Part shown: one piece after another, positions 49,993 to 63,098 of the stretch
How the letters are laid out: every line of letters starts with the position of its first letter
How positions within the stretch are numbered: position 1 is the first letter of the stretch
NCBI GenBank assembly: GCA_012295275.1
Contig: CM022666.1
Coordinates: 1 to 64,000, forward strand
Length of the DNA stretch: 64,000 nucleotides
DNA from: Chrysomallon squamiferum
Taxonomy: Eukaryota; Mollusca; Gastropoda; Neomphalida; Peltospiridae
Reading direction: 5' to 3'
Position numbers and translations under genes: made by a program
Notes under the pieces: model-generated
Database searches by the model: none
The model's input: the letters and a program-made list of their open reading frames with translations, nothing else
What the model was told of the DNA's origin: nothing

Positions 49993-52131
49993 CATTATCT
50001 ACAGAAATGGCACTAGTAGAAATCATTTGTAAGATGATTTAGTCATCCTTTTCTTATCTATCTTAATCTCTATTTTTGTTCTCTTTCTTTTTTGTTATTA
50101 TGTTCCCATTTTGTTTTCATTACTTTTACTCAAGTCTTCGTTTTCCTTTCATCTTCGTGTCGATATTTCTGTTGTCTTTCTTAATTAAATAGTCTTCTTT
50201 TTAATTTTTGTTTTCCTTTTATATTTTTCCATTTCTTCTTTTTTTTTTTTTTTTTTTTTTTTTTACCATTATATTTTCGTATATCGTTCTTCGTTATCAT
50301 CATAACCTTTGGTGTGTTTTTTGGTTGCTTTTTGGGTCAGGTTTTATTATTATTATTATTATATTTTATTCAGTGTGCCCTGGCGTCAGTTTCAAAGAGA
50401 AGTGCTACACTGTAAGTTCCGAGAAGGTCACGTGGGTGGAGGCACGTGACGCATGCTTTGTCAATGGTTCGTTAGTGGACATCAAAACTGAAGAGGATTA
50501 CAACCTTGTGTCTACAATAATAAAGTAAGAAGCAGATTAAATTAGATATAAAAAAACTGATAGTCTTGATCTTTGCAATTGTTTCCATTATCATTACCTA
50601 CTGCCATACTACAATCATCATCATATCAAGATCATCTGCTGTTATTACAATCACATCATCATTTAAGTGGTTTATCATTATTTTCTCCTTGTTATGCCTT
50701 TTTTATTACTACTACTACTATAAAAACAACAGCTACCAGTACTAATATTATTCTTACTATTACCTCCTCTATTACTATTACTACAGCTATTACTGCATTA
50801 ATACCTACCGTTGTTATCATTACTATAACAACTATTGTTGATAATACTATCACTCCTGCCTGTACTGCTACGACTTCTATCTTTACTGTTACTTCACTTA
50901 CTGCTACTACTGCCACTCTACCTCGGTTATTACTGCTACTACTACTAATACCACCATTCTACAACTACCACCACCACCACTTCTACTACTACATCAACTT
51001 TAATTAAACGAAACATATCTATTTGATTTTTAATACTTGTGCATGCTGAAATGTGGTTAAACGCCATCTGAGCAATATTAACAAACTTTTCATATTTCAT
51101 ATTTTGTGTAATAGCTGTACTGGAGAAATGTTACTTGATAATAAAATGCTCTTGTTAAAGATCTGGAGAGAAGTACTGGATTGGACTGAATGACATTGAC
51201 AAAGAAGGTGTCTGGGTATGGCCTGACGGAACTCGAAACTCGTATTTAAAGTGGGATGTGGATGAACCCGATGAAAGCAGGAAAGAAAACTGTGTTTTGT
51301 GGGATGGAGGCAAATACAGAGATGAAAACTGTTCCTACCGACTTCTTTACGTGTGCCGAGTCTATCCAGGTGAAAAGAATACTTCAAAGTCTATCAGTGC
51401 CAGTTGCACAATTAGTCTAAACATATTACTTATAATTTTAATGATTTATTGCTGCGTTCAGTAGTCTTATTATGAAACTATTAGGTCATCATATTAAAAA
51501 TAAAAACACCAACAATCACACTTCTTATATTTTCACACATTCTTAAATTTTCTGGTGAAAGCCAATGGTGAATATATGTGAAAGCATGGTCCTGATGTTG
51601 TCAGTTGTGTCACGAATCTTAATGCTTTCATTGGTCTTTCAAGTTGAATCTTTGTATTCTAAAGATTATTAGCGTAGTTAATATTAATGTAATTTGTGAC
51701 GTAATAATAAACACACGGAGAACGTCATCACTGACAGAATTTACATTGTTCTAAATATAACTCATCATTACTTTTTACTGGTACTGCAGCATGTCCTTAC
51801 CCGCCCACTGTGGAGAACGCCGAGCCTGACGTTTCACGCACACCAAACACGTCGGCTGGTACAGTCTTGCCATACACGTGTGACAACTACTACGAACCCG
51901 TTGGCGAGATGAGATGCTTGACCGGCGGTCAGTGGTCAAACTTTTCTTGTTCTAAAATAGGTAATAACACATTGTTTAATAATTCGTAAGATATCGTTCT
52001 GGTGATGGTGGTGGTAGTAATGCTGGTATTATTATTATATTGTTAATATTATTGTTATTGTTGCTGTGATTGTTATTATATTACTGTTATTATTATTAAT
52101 ATCATTGTTATTATTACTGTTATTCTTATTC

Positions 52132-52184
<53 letters not shown>

Positions 52185-52848
52185 GCTGTTGTTGTTGTTG
52201 TTGTCGTCGTCGTTGTTGTTGTTTTTTCAGGCTGTGGACCGCCGCCTTCCTTTCCGTATGCGAAACAAAATTTCGTTGACGACGGGAACGTTGACACAAA
52301 CATAAAGTCCATCCTCAGCTACAGCTGTACAGACAACAGAGTCTTGGTTGGTAAAGTGCAATGTAATTTGTTTGGATGGACAAAAATAGCTTGTCTGGAA
52401 AGTAAGAAGGATTATTTAAGACTTTTATAAATACACATATTCAACCTCGCACAGCCAGACATACAAACGTACATCCACATACATACGCACAGATATATAT
52501 ACACATACCTACAGTAACAGTTTGTAATAGCATTAGTAATAATACTGATGACTATGTGGAAGATTATGATAATAATAATAATAATGATGATGATAACGAT
52601 TATAATACTAACTATGATAATAATAACAACAACGACAATAATAATAATAATAATAATAATAAAAATAATAATAATTAGAATAAAAATAGCAACAACATAA
52701 ATAAATAGATTTGAGGCTAATAACAAAAGGTCACATTCATTCATTATTCATTAATTTTATCTCTTATTTCACTAGTGTAGTAAATATTTTTTTTTAGATA
52801 TAACTATATATACATGTGTATGTATGTATGTATATATGTACGTATGTA

Positions 52849-52881
<33 letters not shown>

Positions 52882-55241
52882 ATGTATGTATGTATATAAA
52901 TTTGTACTTAATCACAGACATAACAAGTTGTTCTGAGCTGCAGAAATGTAACAGTCAGTACACTGACGGAGAATACTGGTTGACAGCACCGGGACTTGGC
53001 GGCAAAGGGGTTAAAATTTACTGTCACAACATGTCTTCACCGCAGCCATCCGAGTTTGTAACGCTGGAAACCAGTGCGGTGATAGAGAACCGAGGAAACG
53101 GAAACGTGGAATGTGGAGTCAACTACAACGACTCTGACGCCGTCTGCTGCGGAAAACAAGAATGGAGGAAAATAAAACTTATCGATTTGAAGGTAATTGT
53201 TTAAGTCTTGTGACAGTGCGTGCTGCTGTTTAAAAACATGTTAATAAACTAGTCTGATAAAGAAAAGCAAAGAAAGAGACGCACGGTGATAGACATTGAC
53301 AGAAAAGTGAATACTAGCTGAACAAACAGACTGACCGACAGACAAATAGATAAACAAAGAGACATACAGATAAAGAAATATATACAGACAAATGAATGAG
53401 CTGTTGGATGGATGGATGGTGAGACAGATGGATAAATAGACAGAGAGAAAGAAAGAGCTAGAAAGACGGAAGAGATTCACCAAGGTAGACAGAAACGAAG
53501 GGTTAGAAAATGAAAGAGAGAAAGAGAGATACAGAAAGTGAGAGTGAGAACCAGACAAATAGAAACACTATTAAAGTAAAAATGTATTAACATGATATGA
53601 ACTGTAGTGAAATAAGCTCCAACTTAGGTGTATTCATTGATCACAGTTATACTTTCAGTCATTTCATTAACGAATCATGTGTACTTTAAAATTTTATATA
53701 TCGGATTCTTCTAGAGCATGTTAATCGATGTAAAAACGTTCCACGCCTTTACCCAGAACAACACCTGTGGAAGCCGTTCTAGTTTTGGCACCAGTTGCGA
53801 CTGTGGTAATTATTTGAAAAACTGCACCGGCGAGTTGACAGGCAGCCTGTTCTTCTTCCTTCTCTATTCCACTGGCTTAAGACTTAACCCATCCGTAAGT
53901 TTGCATTTTAATCAACTTAGAGTGGTTAAATGTGAACAAGAGCTGATTACATGTGAGTTTGTGCGTATGTATGTATTTGTGTTTGTATGTGGGCGTACAA
54001 ATATCCGTAAGCACCCATCTGTGTATATAATTATAGAACGTAATTACCAAGTGATAAAAAGAACGTATACCTAATCATGCAAATAAAAATAAAAGTTCTA
54101 TAACAATTTTTCATTTACTTAAAGGTTTTCGCTTGTAGGTAATATTGGTATCGGATGGAAATTATACAAGTATGGATGTAACGCTTAATGAACAGTTGCT
54201 GAAAATATTTTTTGTGGGTTCAGAACATCAATGCTCTTCTTACTTCGTACACAACGAATCATTTACTCTTTTGGAAAATCTCGCATACTGTAAGTTATCT
54301 CTGATATTCTTACCTCTAAGGTATCTATGATATTATTACCAGTAAGTTATCTATGATATTATTACCTGTAAGTTATCTATGATATTATTACCAGTAAGTT
54401 ATCTATGATATTATCACCTGTAAGTTATCTATGATATTATCACCTGTAAGTTATCTATGATATTATTACCAGTAAGTTATCTATGATATTATTACGTGTA
54501 AGTTATCTATGATATTATTACCTGTAAGTTATCTATGATATTATTACCTGTAAGTTATCTATGATATTATTACCAGTAAGTTATCTATGATATTATTACC
54601 AGTAAGTTATCTATGATATTATTACGTGTAAGTTATCTATGATATTAAGGTATCTATGATATTAAGAGTGACACATAGAGAATGGGAGAGAGAGAGAATG
54701 AAATAGAGATATTAAGAGTGACACTGAGAATGGGAGAGAGGGAGAGAATGAAATAGAGATATTAAGAGTGACACTGAGAATGGGAGAGAGGGAGAGAATG
54801 AAATAGAGAGACATATTAAGAGTGACACAGAGAGAACGGGAGAGAGAGGGATAATGAAATAGAGATATTAAGAGTGACACAGAGAACGGGAGAGAGAGGG
54901 ATAATGAAATAGAGATATTAAGAGTGACACAGAGAATACGGGAGAGAGAGGGATAATGAAATAGAGATATTAAGAGTGACACAGAGAATGGGAGAGAGAG
55001 GGAGAATGGAATACAGAGAGAGATCACTACGATGACTTTTACAGATTTTTGTTATTGTACAAAATTTATTTCCCAGTTTAAATATAGCTGGAAAAAGGAG
55101 TAGCTTTCTTATAATCACATCAGATTATATAGATAATGATTCTCGGTTTCATTTTTTTAAATCTTAATTTTCTTTTTTTCTTGAGGTCCACCTGTTGATT
55201 CTGCTATAGTTCCACAATGTCGGACACCGGAAACGACTTAA
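47287..55241 (+). CDS. Secreted PAN-sushi-C-type lectin-sushi-sushi-GON protein
   Basis: Eleven exons: 47287-47601, 48014-48104, 49586-49756, 50374-50524, 51161-51369, 51790-51960, 52231-52401, 52918-53192, 53715-53894, 54139-54289 and 55186-55241 (1941 nt, 646 residues, every junction in phase). A signal peptide (MTKLIISIFILTKFVHLNA) is followed by a PAN/apple domain (to about 105; [13 protein letters not shown]) and a Cys-rich exon (106-135). Then come sushi 1 (137-190; CPEPP to FRC), a C-type lectin-like domain (194-310; YWIGLND, then EPD at 278-280), sushi 2 (314-366) and sushi 3 (371-424). A GON-like domain (428-628) is recognised by DGEYWLTAPG, VKIYCHNMSS, the following FVTL, and TSCDCGNYLKNCTGELTG. 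Each sushi domain is one 171-bp phase 1 exon, ideal for shuffling. There is no membrane segment. Such proteins usually bind glycans or proteins outside the cell. GON domains are best known from ADAMTS proteases, but no protease is present here. Confidence 0.88.
48106..48780. repeat. 28-bp minisatellite in intron 2 of the first lectin gene
   Basis: About 24 copies of AGTAGAAACAAGTAAAACTC plus ACAGTATA, starting within a few bases of the exon 2 donor. CACAG/CATAG and ACAAG/ACATG variants alternate. Confidence 0.95.
49899..49988. repeat. (ACT)n(AAT)n microsatellite in intron 3
   Basis: ACT triplets change to AAT triplets at about 49948. Confidence 0.96.
52130..52226. repeat. (TTA)n(TTG)n microsatellite just before exon 7
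   Basis: TTA triplets pass into TTG/TCG triplets that run up to the polypyrimidine tract and acceptor of the third sushi exon at 52230. Confidence 0.94.
52820..52895. repeat. (TATG)n microsatellite before exon 8
   Basis: TATG tetramers with a GT run, ending about 20 bp before the acceptor of the first GON exon. Confidence 0.94.
53270..53560. repeat. Purine-rich GACA/GAAA simple sequence in intron 8
   Basis: Degenerate GACAGA, GATAAA and GAGAAA units. Confidence 0.75.
54290..54662. repeat. 26-bp minisatellite built from the exon 10 splice donor
   Basis: Thirteen copies of GTAAGTTATCTATGATATTA plus TTACC(T/A), the first of which is the donor of exon 10 itself. Each copy carries a GTAAGT donor consensus. 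Confidence 0.93.
54650..55020. repeat. About 51-bp minisatellite in intron 10
   Basis: Seven copies of a unit containing ATATTAAGAGTGACAC followed by GAGAATGGGAGAGAG and AATGAAATAGAG. Confidence 0.92.
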
Positions 55242-55294
55242 AGTTTTCTTTTCTTTTGAAACATCGACGACAACGTCACCACAGATAATTTAAA

Positions 55295-55300
55295 AATAAA
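55295..55300 (+). terminator. Candidate polyadenylation signal of the first lectin gene
   Basis: AATAAA 54 bp after the stop codon, in a run with a second overlapping AATAAA. Confidence 0.5.
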
Positions 55301-55785
55301 ATAAAATCACCAACAACAAAAAAATTAAATATAAATAATAAAGTGTGTATACATATATATACGCATACGATACATACATACATACATACATCAGTAAAAT
55401 AATAAGTTAAAAGTGCCACACGACAGATACCGAATAGATACACATTTCCCTTTATACGACATATAATGTTTCCAGGATATTCACGTTAAATTAATGTCGA
55501 AAAATATTGCCTATATAACTATATACAACATCTATATATACGTATACACATACTTACATTTGTATCAACATATCTTAGATATTTAGAATGATTTAGAATG
55601 ATACATTTGTAATAAGTGTGGACCAAAGTATGTCAACTATTGGTTTCTGTATCTTTGTTTCATTTTAATATATTTCCTTGCACTTTCACAATTTAAATAG
55701 CAAACATACGTAAACTTTTCTGTTTCATATTAAATAAAAATTAAATGTTTTCAAATAATCTGTAGAATTAGGTTTTTCGAGGGTC

Positions 55786-55816
<31 letters not shown>

Positions 55817-58294
55817 TTTGTTTCAGTACATGTTGGGTCGTAGGACGTTTTCAATACACTATTATTACTGTGCACGCACCAAGTGTTTCCTAAGAGCAGC
55901 GTCAGCCTTGTGCTTTATCTGTTACATAGTATCTGTCTCATTAACATGATTATTCATAAGCTAACAAATTACAATAGTCTGTCTCGGTGTAAATCTATTA
56001 ATTAATTAAATAATATATTTAAATTACTTTAACCATTAGTGATGTTTAGATACTACTACAAATGTTGATTAATAATGCAATATATTAAAACTGTTTTAAC
56101 GTTTAGATACTACTGTGAATTTAAAGGCAGACTACTGAACCAAAATAATGATTATTAGTAATCAAGAGAATTAACTCTTTACTATTCGCTATCAAAATAA
56201 GCTAATTAGTGTCTAGTTATAAATGTTATTTATTTCAACTTATTTTTCTTTACAACGTCCGAATTGTTTTATATGACAAGTAAATGTAATTTGTGTTATG
56301 TGTTGTGATTCACAATTATTATTTTTGGTTTTTCTCTTATAGAAAATAAAGCGTGTTTAAAACTTGTGTTTGTTTTGTAGAAAATCAATGGTTCTAACGT
56401 TTGATTATCGTTAAGTCTATGTAGTATGTATTATCTATTTCATTACTTCCCCTCCAAGCTTTTTATTTTATTTATTTATTATTATTATTATTATTACTAT
56501 TTCTGTTATTATTATTATTGTTATTATTATTATTATTGTTATTATTTATTATTATTTTAAATAACTTGGAAATGTATTTCTTTTATCTTTTGAGACAAAT
56601 TAATTTGTAACAATAGCATTAGGATAATAAGAAACATACGCGCATGTGTACAAACCTATCAGACACACGCACATGTACTCACCAAACACACGTGCATACA
56701 TAGACTTACACGGGCAAATACGTATATTTGATTTTTTACGAAACTTAACTGAGATTGAGTTTCAGAGTCTGTTCTTAATGAGAAATATATTAGATATAAT
56801 CATTTTGAAATGCGTTGAATTCATCACACTTTGGTCGATCGATATTACGAACATATCAAAAATTTGTGATTGTAATTAACTTCCTAGTAAATTGTGTTGA
56901 AAAAAATGTTTGACATTTATCTGCGAGACTGAACTAAATCATTCTATCAAATAAATTATTAGCTGTTCAAGAATATATAATTCTAAAACCGTTTTATGCT
57001 GGTAATTTAATTTCTGTAAGTGTGTATTTATATCTATGTATATGACTGCATGTATGAATATGTGTATGTATGAATCTATATATTTGTCTGTATGTATATT
57101 TTGTATGTAAATATGAATAGTTGTGTGTGTGTCTCTGTGTGTATATGTATATAATTAAACATAAATGTGTATTTATGCATATGTAATAGTATTTAAGTAA
57201 TAGTTATATGTCTCCGTTTAAATGAAATTTGAACGACTGCTTACTCCAATATCAGAAAATTCTCGAATTCTGTTTACATGTGCTCAAAGCAAACACGTTT
57301 TGGGTGGGAAATAAAAGAGTGAGAAAACAAAATCACTTATTTGTTTCCAGTCACTAAGCATTCTCATCAGGTATTCTTATATTCATTCCTATTTTAAGAA
57401 ACCACTCTAAAAGTTCAGTTCACAAGCTGGGATTGTTATATTTATCTTGTTATTACTGTCTTTTGTTGTTATATATAGAATAAAAGAGATCAATTGTTTT
57501 CAGTGACAAAGCTTTTAAACTCGACTGAATGGTCTTAACTCGATTTTTTCTGCTTGTTTTTTGTTTCAGGTTTTCTTTTTCTTTTTTTCTGCTATAAATT
57601 TTTTCTTTTCCGTGCATTGTTTTAAATGCTTTTTTCGGTAGACGAAGTAACAATAAAACGAGGATTAATAATTTCCACAACGAAGCGTTCAGAGAGGCTT
57701 ATTCAAACAGATTGTTAATTTTTAACAATCATAGCTCTTTTTTTCTGCCAGGAAACATCTATAAAAGTTCAAACGTCGCTTTGAAATTGTTACTGAAATA
57801 TATATATATATTTTTTATTTTATTTTATTTTTAGCCATAGTTCAATTATTCGAGCATTTACCAGTTCGTTTTATCTGTTAGTTTGGAGACAGCTTTCAAA
57901 CAAGGAAAGATCTCTGAAACGTTATTATAAAATTGTTCTTCATACCAACTAGCATAATTTCTTTGACAGATCAGTGATTCAAAGGGAATTGCAATTTAAT
58001 TAACTCTTACTTCAATACACTATTGTTTGATCTTTCTAGTACTTTTCATTTAAGGAAATTTGCTTAAAATTGTTTTTCTTCCGAGCCAGTAATATTATTT
58101 TCTATAATCAAGGATTAAAAAAACAACCTCTGAACGATAATTTAACAAGTGACAACAAACCGTCTGCTCCATCAGTATGCGGATTTCGTTTTCTAACGAT
58201 GTACAGTTCTGTGAAGTTCTTTGAATCCTCCTTTGATTACAGAAAATTTCAGTTTCTTGAACTTTAGATAAAATATTTTGATAACATTAACAGT
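55301..58294. other. Intergenic between the two lectin genes
   Basis: AT-rich with T runs, (ATT) at about 56470-56560 and scattered TATG repeats. No extra sushi, lectin or GON exons were recognised on either strand. Confidence 0.55.
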
Positions 58295-59034
58295 ATGAAG
58301 AAAATAGTTTCATTTATTATAATTTTTATATATTTTGTACACCTGAACGCTAATGTACCAGCTTGTACAAATCCTGAAAATATGAATTTTCTCTTCAAAA
58401 ACAAACACATGATTAACGCCACGTTTGACGTCATACAAAACACTGGACTGGTGAGCTGCGCGTTCGAATGTGAGATCCGGAAAAAATGTAAATCATTCAG
58501 TTTTGAGTACGTCAGTGGAAAATGTTCACTTTATGATACCCGGATTCAGCAGTCGTTGATTCGTGTCAAACCAGGAACAGATTTAAGTAACATACAAGAC
58601 TGGCCTTCAGTAAGTATATATCATTTTATAACATAAATATTGGCTTAAAATGTATTATCTTATGATAAATTATATATATATATACACACACACACACATA
58701 CTTACGAACGAACGAATATATATACATATTACGTAAAACAGACATGTTTTCCTTTCAATATTGAACTGAAACATACTGATTTAAATTAATATATTTACTT
58801 TTTTAATATTTTTGTTTTTCAGAGATTCGCTGGACCGTGTGAAAATCATAACTGTTCTGATTATGAAGTTTGTCACGTGACTAGAATACATACAGAATTA
58901 TGTCTCACAGCTTGTAGGCATCATAACCGTACAGACATAATAATAACAATAATAATGACAATGATAACAATAAAACAGCAATAATTATTATTAATACTAC
59001 TCTTCTTCTTCTTCTTCTTCTTATTATTATTATT

Positions 59035-59090
<56 letters not shown>

Positions 59091-60376
59091 CCGGTTGTTG
59101 TTTTTATCAAAGCTACGCTCAATATAAAACCTTGATTGACTGCACTAAATCTCATTTTCTGTGACCACTTTTTAGTGGAAATACATTCATACATTTTATT
59201 CTATTCAAATTTAACAATTTTTTTTTCTCTCCGATTTTCAGCTTTTTAAGAAAAAGCAAAACAAAAGAGAACTAAAAACCATTAGTAAATACTATCAAAT
59301 ACAGCTTAGCTACAAAAAGTGCAACTGAAACTCAGTCAGGCTAACAAGTTTAATTACTGAGTGAAAGAAACATTTAATGAATTTTACGATTACGTTTGGC
59401 ACTGAGTGAAAGATGGGTTTAACTAAATATTATACAGAAAACACAAGCACAACTGAACAATAATAACAACAACAACAACAATAAAAACAGCAACAAAAAC
59501 AGCAACAATAACAATAACAACAACAACAGAATAACAATAACAATGACAGCAATATTAATAATAATAATAATAACAGTAATAATAATAATAATAATATCTC
59601 TACACGTATTAAATGATTGTAATTGCACATTTTCATTTAATACCAACAAGTATGTTGTGTCTCAAATTAATATGACGTAGTCTGTGTTATAATGTACCTA
59701 AAAGATACAGTCACTTATTGAACAGCCTTTGCTGAATAAGTAAAAACTATCTAAATAGAGATATTTCTACTCTTACTTTGGTATGCAGACAATTACTTAC
59801 TAAAACACGGGATTTTCTCGAATGTTTTATTTCAGATTTCGAACTCACTGTGTCAGGTTGCTCTGAAGACGACCTGGTTAATTGTTTTATTTTCTTTACT
59901 AGACTGTCTTGAAAATAGTTAAAATATATAATGTTATTAATTCTAATATAGATCTTTACTTACTATTGTTGTAGACTGTCCAGAGCCTCCTGTCGTGCAA
60001 CACGCCACAGCTAATTTCACTACAACTTTTGAGACGACTAAAGTCGGAAGTCGTCTGTCGTACGTGTGTGATACAAACTTCAAACCGGAAGGAGAACGAA
60101 TCTGTCTGAAGAATGGAAGCTGGTCTAACTTTAGATGTGTGCCTAGTTAGTTTATTTTTTATATTACATTTCTTTATATTGATTATTTACAATAACAGAA
60201 ACATAAATTACTACTGTAATTATCAATACCACCACTACCACCTACCTCTACTATATTACTACTACTACAATTTCAGCTACTACTACAGCAAGTAATACTA
60301 TTACTTCTACCACTACTAATACCAGTACAACCAATACAACTATTACTTCTAGCGGTGGTGGTGGTGGTGGTAATAA

Positions 60377-60449
<73 letters not shown>

Positions 60450-60873
60450 CGAAGTGGTTAAAATAATAATAATTATTACTCGTATTACTCTTGCAAATAC
60501 ATTATACATTCAAGGATATGTCTGTTTATCCCAGCTGAATTTATCTAATTTTTTAATATTTGTTTTATCACGCAAATTATTTCTTTTGCCAGAACCTTGT
60601 CAAATGCACTGTATGCCAAATCAGGCAAAATGCTTTGTAGTGTGTTCGTTCAAAGTCAAATGGCATGATGCTCGAATTTTCTGCAGAAATTTAAGAGGGA
60701 AAAATAACAGTACTTTGGCAGATATCAGAACAAAAGAGGAATACAATTTCTTGAAAGGAATACTGAAGTAAGTTGGGTTTTTTTTTTTTTTTAATTAAAT
60801 TGTGGTCTTTGAATTATTAAACATATTCTTTCTAAAGCGTGTCTTTCTATCAGTTAGTGTTTCACTCCTTCTA

Positions 60874-60969
<96 letters not shown>

Positions 60970-61247
60970 ACTCTCTCTGACTTCATAATTATGATTACAG
61001 GATTGGACTAATATACTGGATTGGACTCAACGACAGACAGAAGGAAGGGTCTTGGGTGTGGATTGATGGAACAAACAGCGGTTTTTTTAAGTGGATGGAA
61101 GATGAACCGAACGGAAGCACAAATCAGAACTGTGCGTACTGGAATATCAGAGGCGAATACAGAAGTGCGTGGTGTCTTCTCAAACGTCGTTTTGTGTGTC
61201 GAGTCGCAACCACGCCTACAGCTGACACCAACGACAACAGCGGTTAA
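58295..61247 (+). CDS. Secreted PAN-sushi-C-type lectin protein, short paralogue
   Basis: Five exons: 58295-58609, 58823-58913, 59975-60145, 60593-60767 and 61001-61247 (999 nt, 332 residues, all junctions in phase). The signal peptide differs from the first gene's ([19 protein letters not shown]). The PAN exon then differs by only two bases, changing one residue (Trp to Arg). Exon 2 keeps GPC and YEVC but is otherwise diverged. Sushi exon 3 is identical until its last bases; its donor is gttagt. The lectin domain (194-320) has an extra N-terminal Cys pair ([13 protein letters not shown]), WIGLND and EPN at 286-288, and ends VCRV plus a Thr-rich tail with a stop. The later sushi and GON exons of the first gene are absent. 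It is probably a soluble glycan-binding or pattern-recognition protein, by inference. Confidence 0.88.
58996..59090. repeat. (CTT)n(ATT)n(GTT)n microsatellite in intron 2
   Basis: Three triplet types in succession, the GTT part being about 54 bp. Confidence 0.95.
59460..59596. repeat. (AAC/AAT)n triplet repeat in intron 2
   Basis: AAC and AAT triplets with AGC interruptions. Confidence 0.9.
60352..60450. repeat. (GGT)n(AGT)n(AGC)n microsatellite in intron 3
   Basis: GGT, then AGT, then about twelve AGC triplets. Confidence 0.95.
60880..60972. repeat. (CT)n microsatellite before the last lectin exon
   Basis: CT run of about 90 bp ending about 28 bp before the exon 5 acceptor, on the pyrimidine-tract side of intron 4. 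Confidence 0.97.
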
Positions 61248-61393
61248 AAGGGAGCTGAAAATGAACTAGCCCTGGTTAATGTAATTAAACCTGAAATAAG
61301 TGAAAATTAAACTATGTTAGTTAAAACTGCACTATGTGAAGGCTATGCAAAATCAGTTTACCAAAACGTCTACTGAAGATGAAAGTTAAATTT

Positions 61394-61399
61394 AATAAA
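61394..61399 (+). terminator. Candidate polyadenylation signal of the second lectin gene
   Basis: AATAAA about 147 bp after the stop codon. Confidence 0.4.
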
Positions 61400-62209
61400 A
61401 CTTAATCAAAAAAATAAATATGTATATATATATATATATATTTACGTATTTATAACGTACACATAATATAACGTCACAAAGAACCAATGTATAATTATTT
61501 TATTCGGTACAGTTATACGCTGTTATAGGGGAAGTGTACGTATACTGAAGCTTTGCCTATTTTGAAACTCTGGCATTTCTCAGCCTCTCATTTTTCGAAA
61601 GGGATTTTGCCACAACTGTGTGATATCTCGGTCAACATCGAATATTCTCGGAATTCCCTATATTAACCACTTTGTCCTTATATTGAAGCCCGACAGAGTC
61701 CAGTGTAAGTCACAGGGGCTCTAAACTGAATCTTTGTCGATTTTTTTTAACTAGTCCACAAAATTTGGCATTTATAAGTTAAACCTTTTTTTTAGTTACT
61801 TTAAGGCATCTAACATCTATCAACTAGGACTAAACTGATCTTCAGTAATTCCATGTGGAGTCAGAAATGAAGGTCAGAAGTTAGGGAGTTCAGTACACAT
61901 ATACTTTTTAAGTAGGTTATCTTAAGCGCTTATTTCTCAGTAAGCAGTTTTTACGTATGATATTTCAGTATAATACTTCACGTGTTATGTTTCAATAAAA
62001 ACTAATTGCTGTATTATTTTGTTAATTTGTTTTTGACAGATTCTAAATTTGTAACCAGTCGAACATGCTAAAATCATTCACACAAGAATTGTGCTACTTT
62101 ATGATTATTTTGTATGTCGACATTATAAAACTTAGAATGTGATTATTGCGTTTTCAAGAAAATATTATTACTTCGTTTTATTTAAATCAACACGAAATAG
62201 TTATTGATA

Positions 62210-62440
62210 TATATATATATACACAGAAAGACACACACATACACACCCAGACATACATATATATACATACAAACATACAAACATATATAGATATATACCT
62301 GCATACATATATAGATACATACATACATAGATACATACATGCATACATACATACATGCATGCACACATACATACTGGTATACTCGCACACTTACATACAA
62401 ACAGACAGACATACACAAACAAAAATATTCACATACATAC
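62210..62440. repeat. (ACAT)n tetranucleotide tract
   Basis: ACAT and ATAC tetramers with interruptions. All long open frames here are periodic artefacts. Confidence 0.93.
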
Positions 62441-62659
62441 ATTTATATTTTCACTGACTGGAGTAGGGTTACCAAGCTGGCTGTTGAGTGAGTGGTATTG
62501 TGTCCTGATACCTTCCTTAATACACACCTGCCAGTATGGCTTTTTGTCTGTTGTCGTTGTTGTTGTTGGTGATGATGGTGTTGACGTGATTCGCAGGTCG
62601 CTATGATTGTCCTCGGTTATCAAATAAAAATTTTATTTGTAGACCAGCGTCTGCCTTCA

Positions 62660-62880
62660 GCACACGCACACACACACGCATACACACGCATACACACACA
62701 ACACACACACACACTCACACACACACAACACACATGCATACACACACAACCCACACACATACACACGCATACACACACAACACACACACACTCACAACAT
62801 ACACACACACACGCATACACACACATACACACACAACACACACACACACACACACTCACTCACAACATACACACGCATAG
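62660..62880. repeat. Complex (AC)n tract
   Basis: AC dinucleotides interrupted by GCAT and AACA units. Confidence 0.93.
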
Positions 62881-63028
62881 AGACTGACACAGACATAGAA
62901 ATAAAGAGATTAATAGATAAAAAAGAAAAGTAATATCAATAACTGAACAACGCGGAGTTGTGAAAAACGGTCACATTGTTAAGACTGGTTTGTATGTCAC
63001 TAACATCTCTTTGTTCTTCTTCTTCTCG

Positions 63029-63098
<70 letters not shown>

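Noticed and set aside
50573-51007. 144-residue Thr/Ile/Leu-rich frame
   Set aside because: Triplet-biased intronic sequence between the two lectin exons, with no domain or splice support.
62146-62887. Several frames on both strands rich in His/Thr/Tyr or Cys/Val
   Set aside because: Products of ACAT and AC simple repeats.
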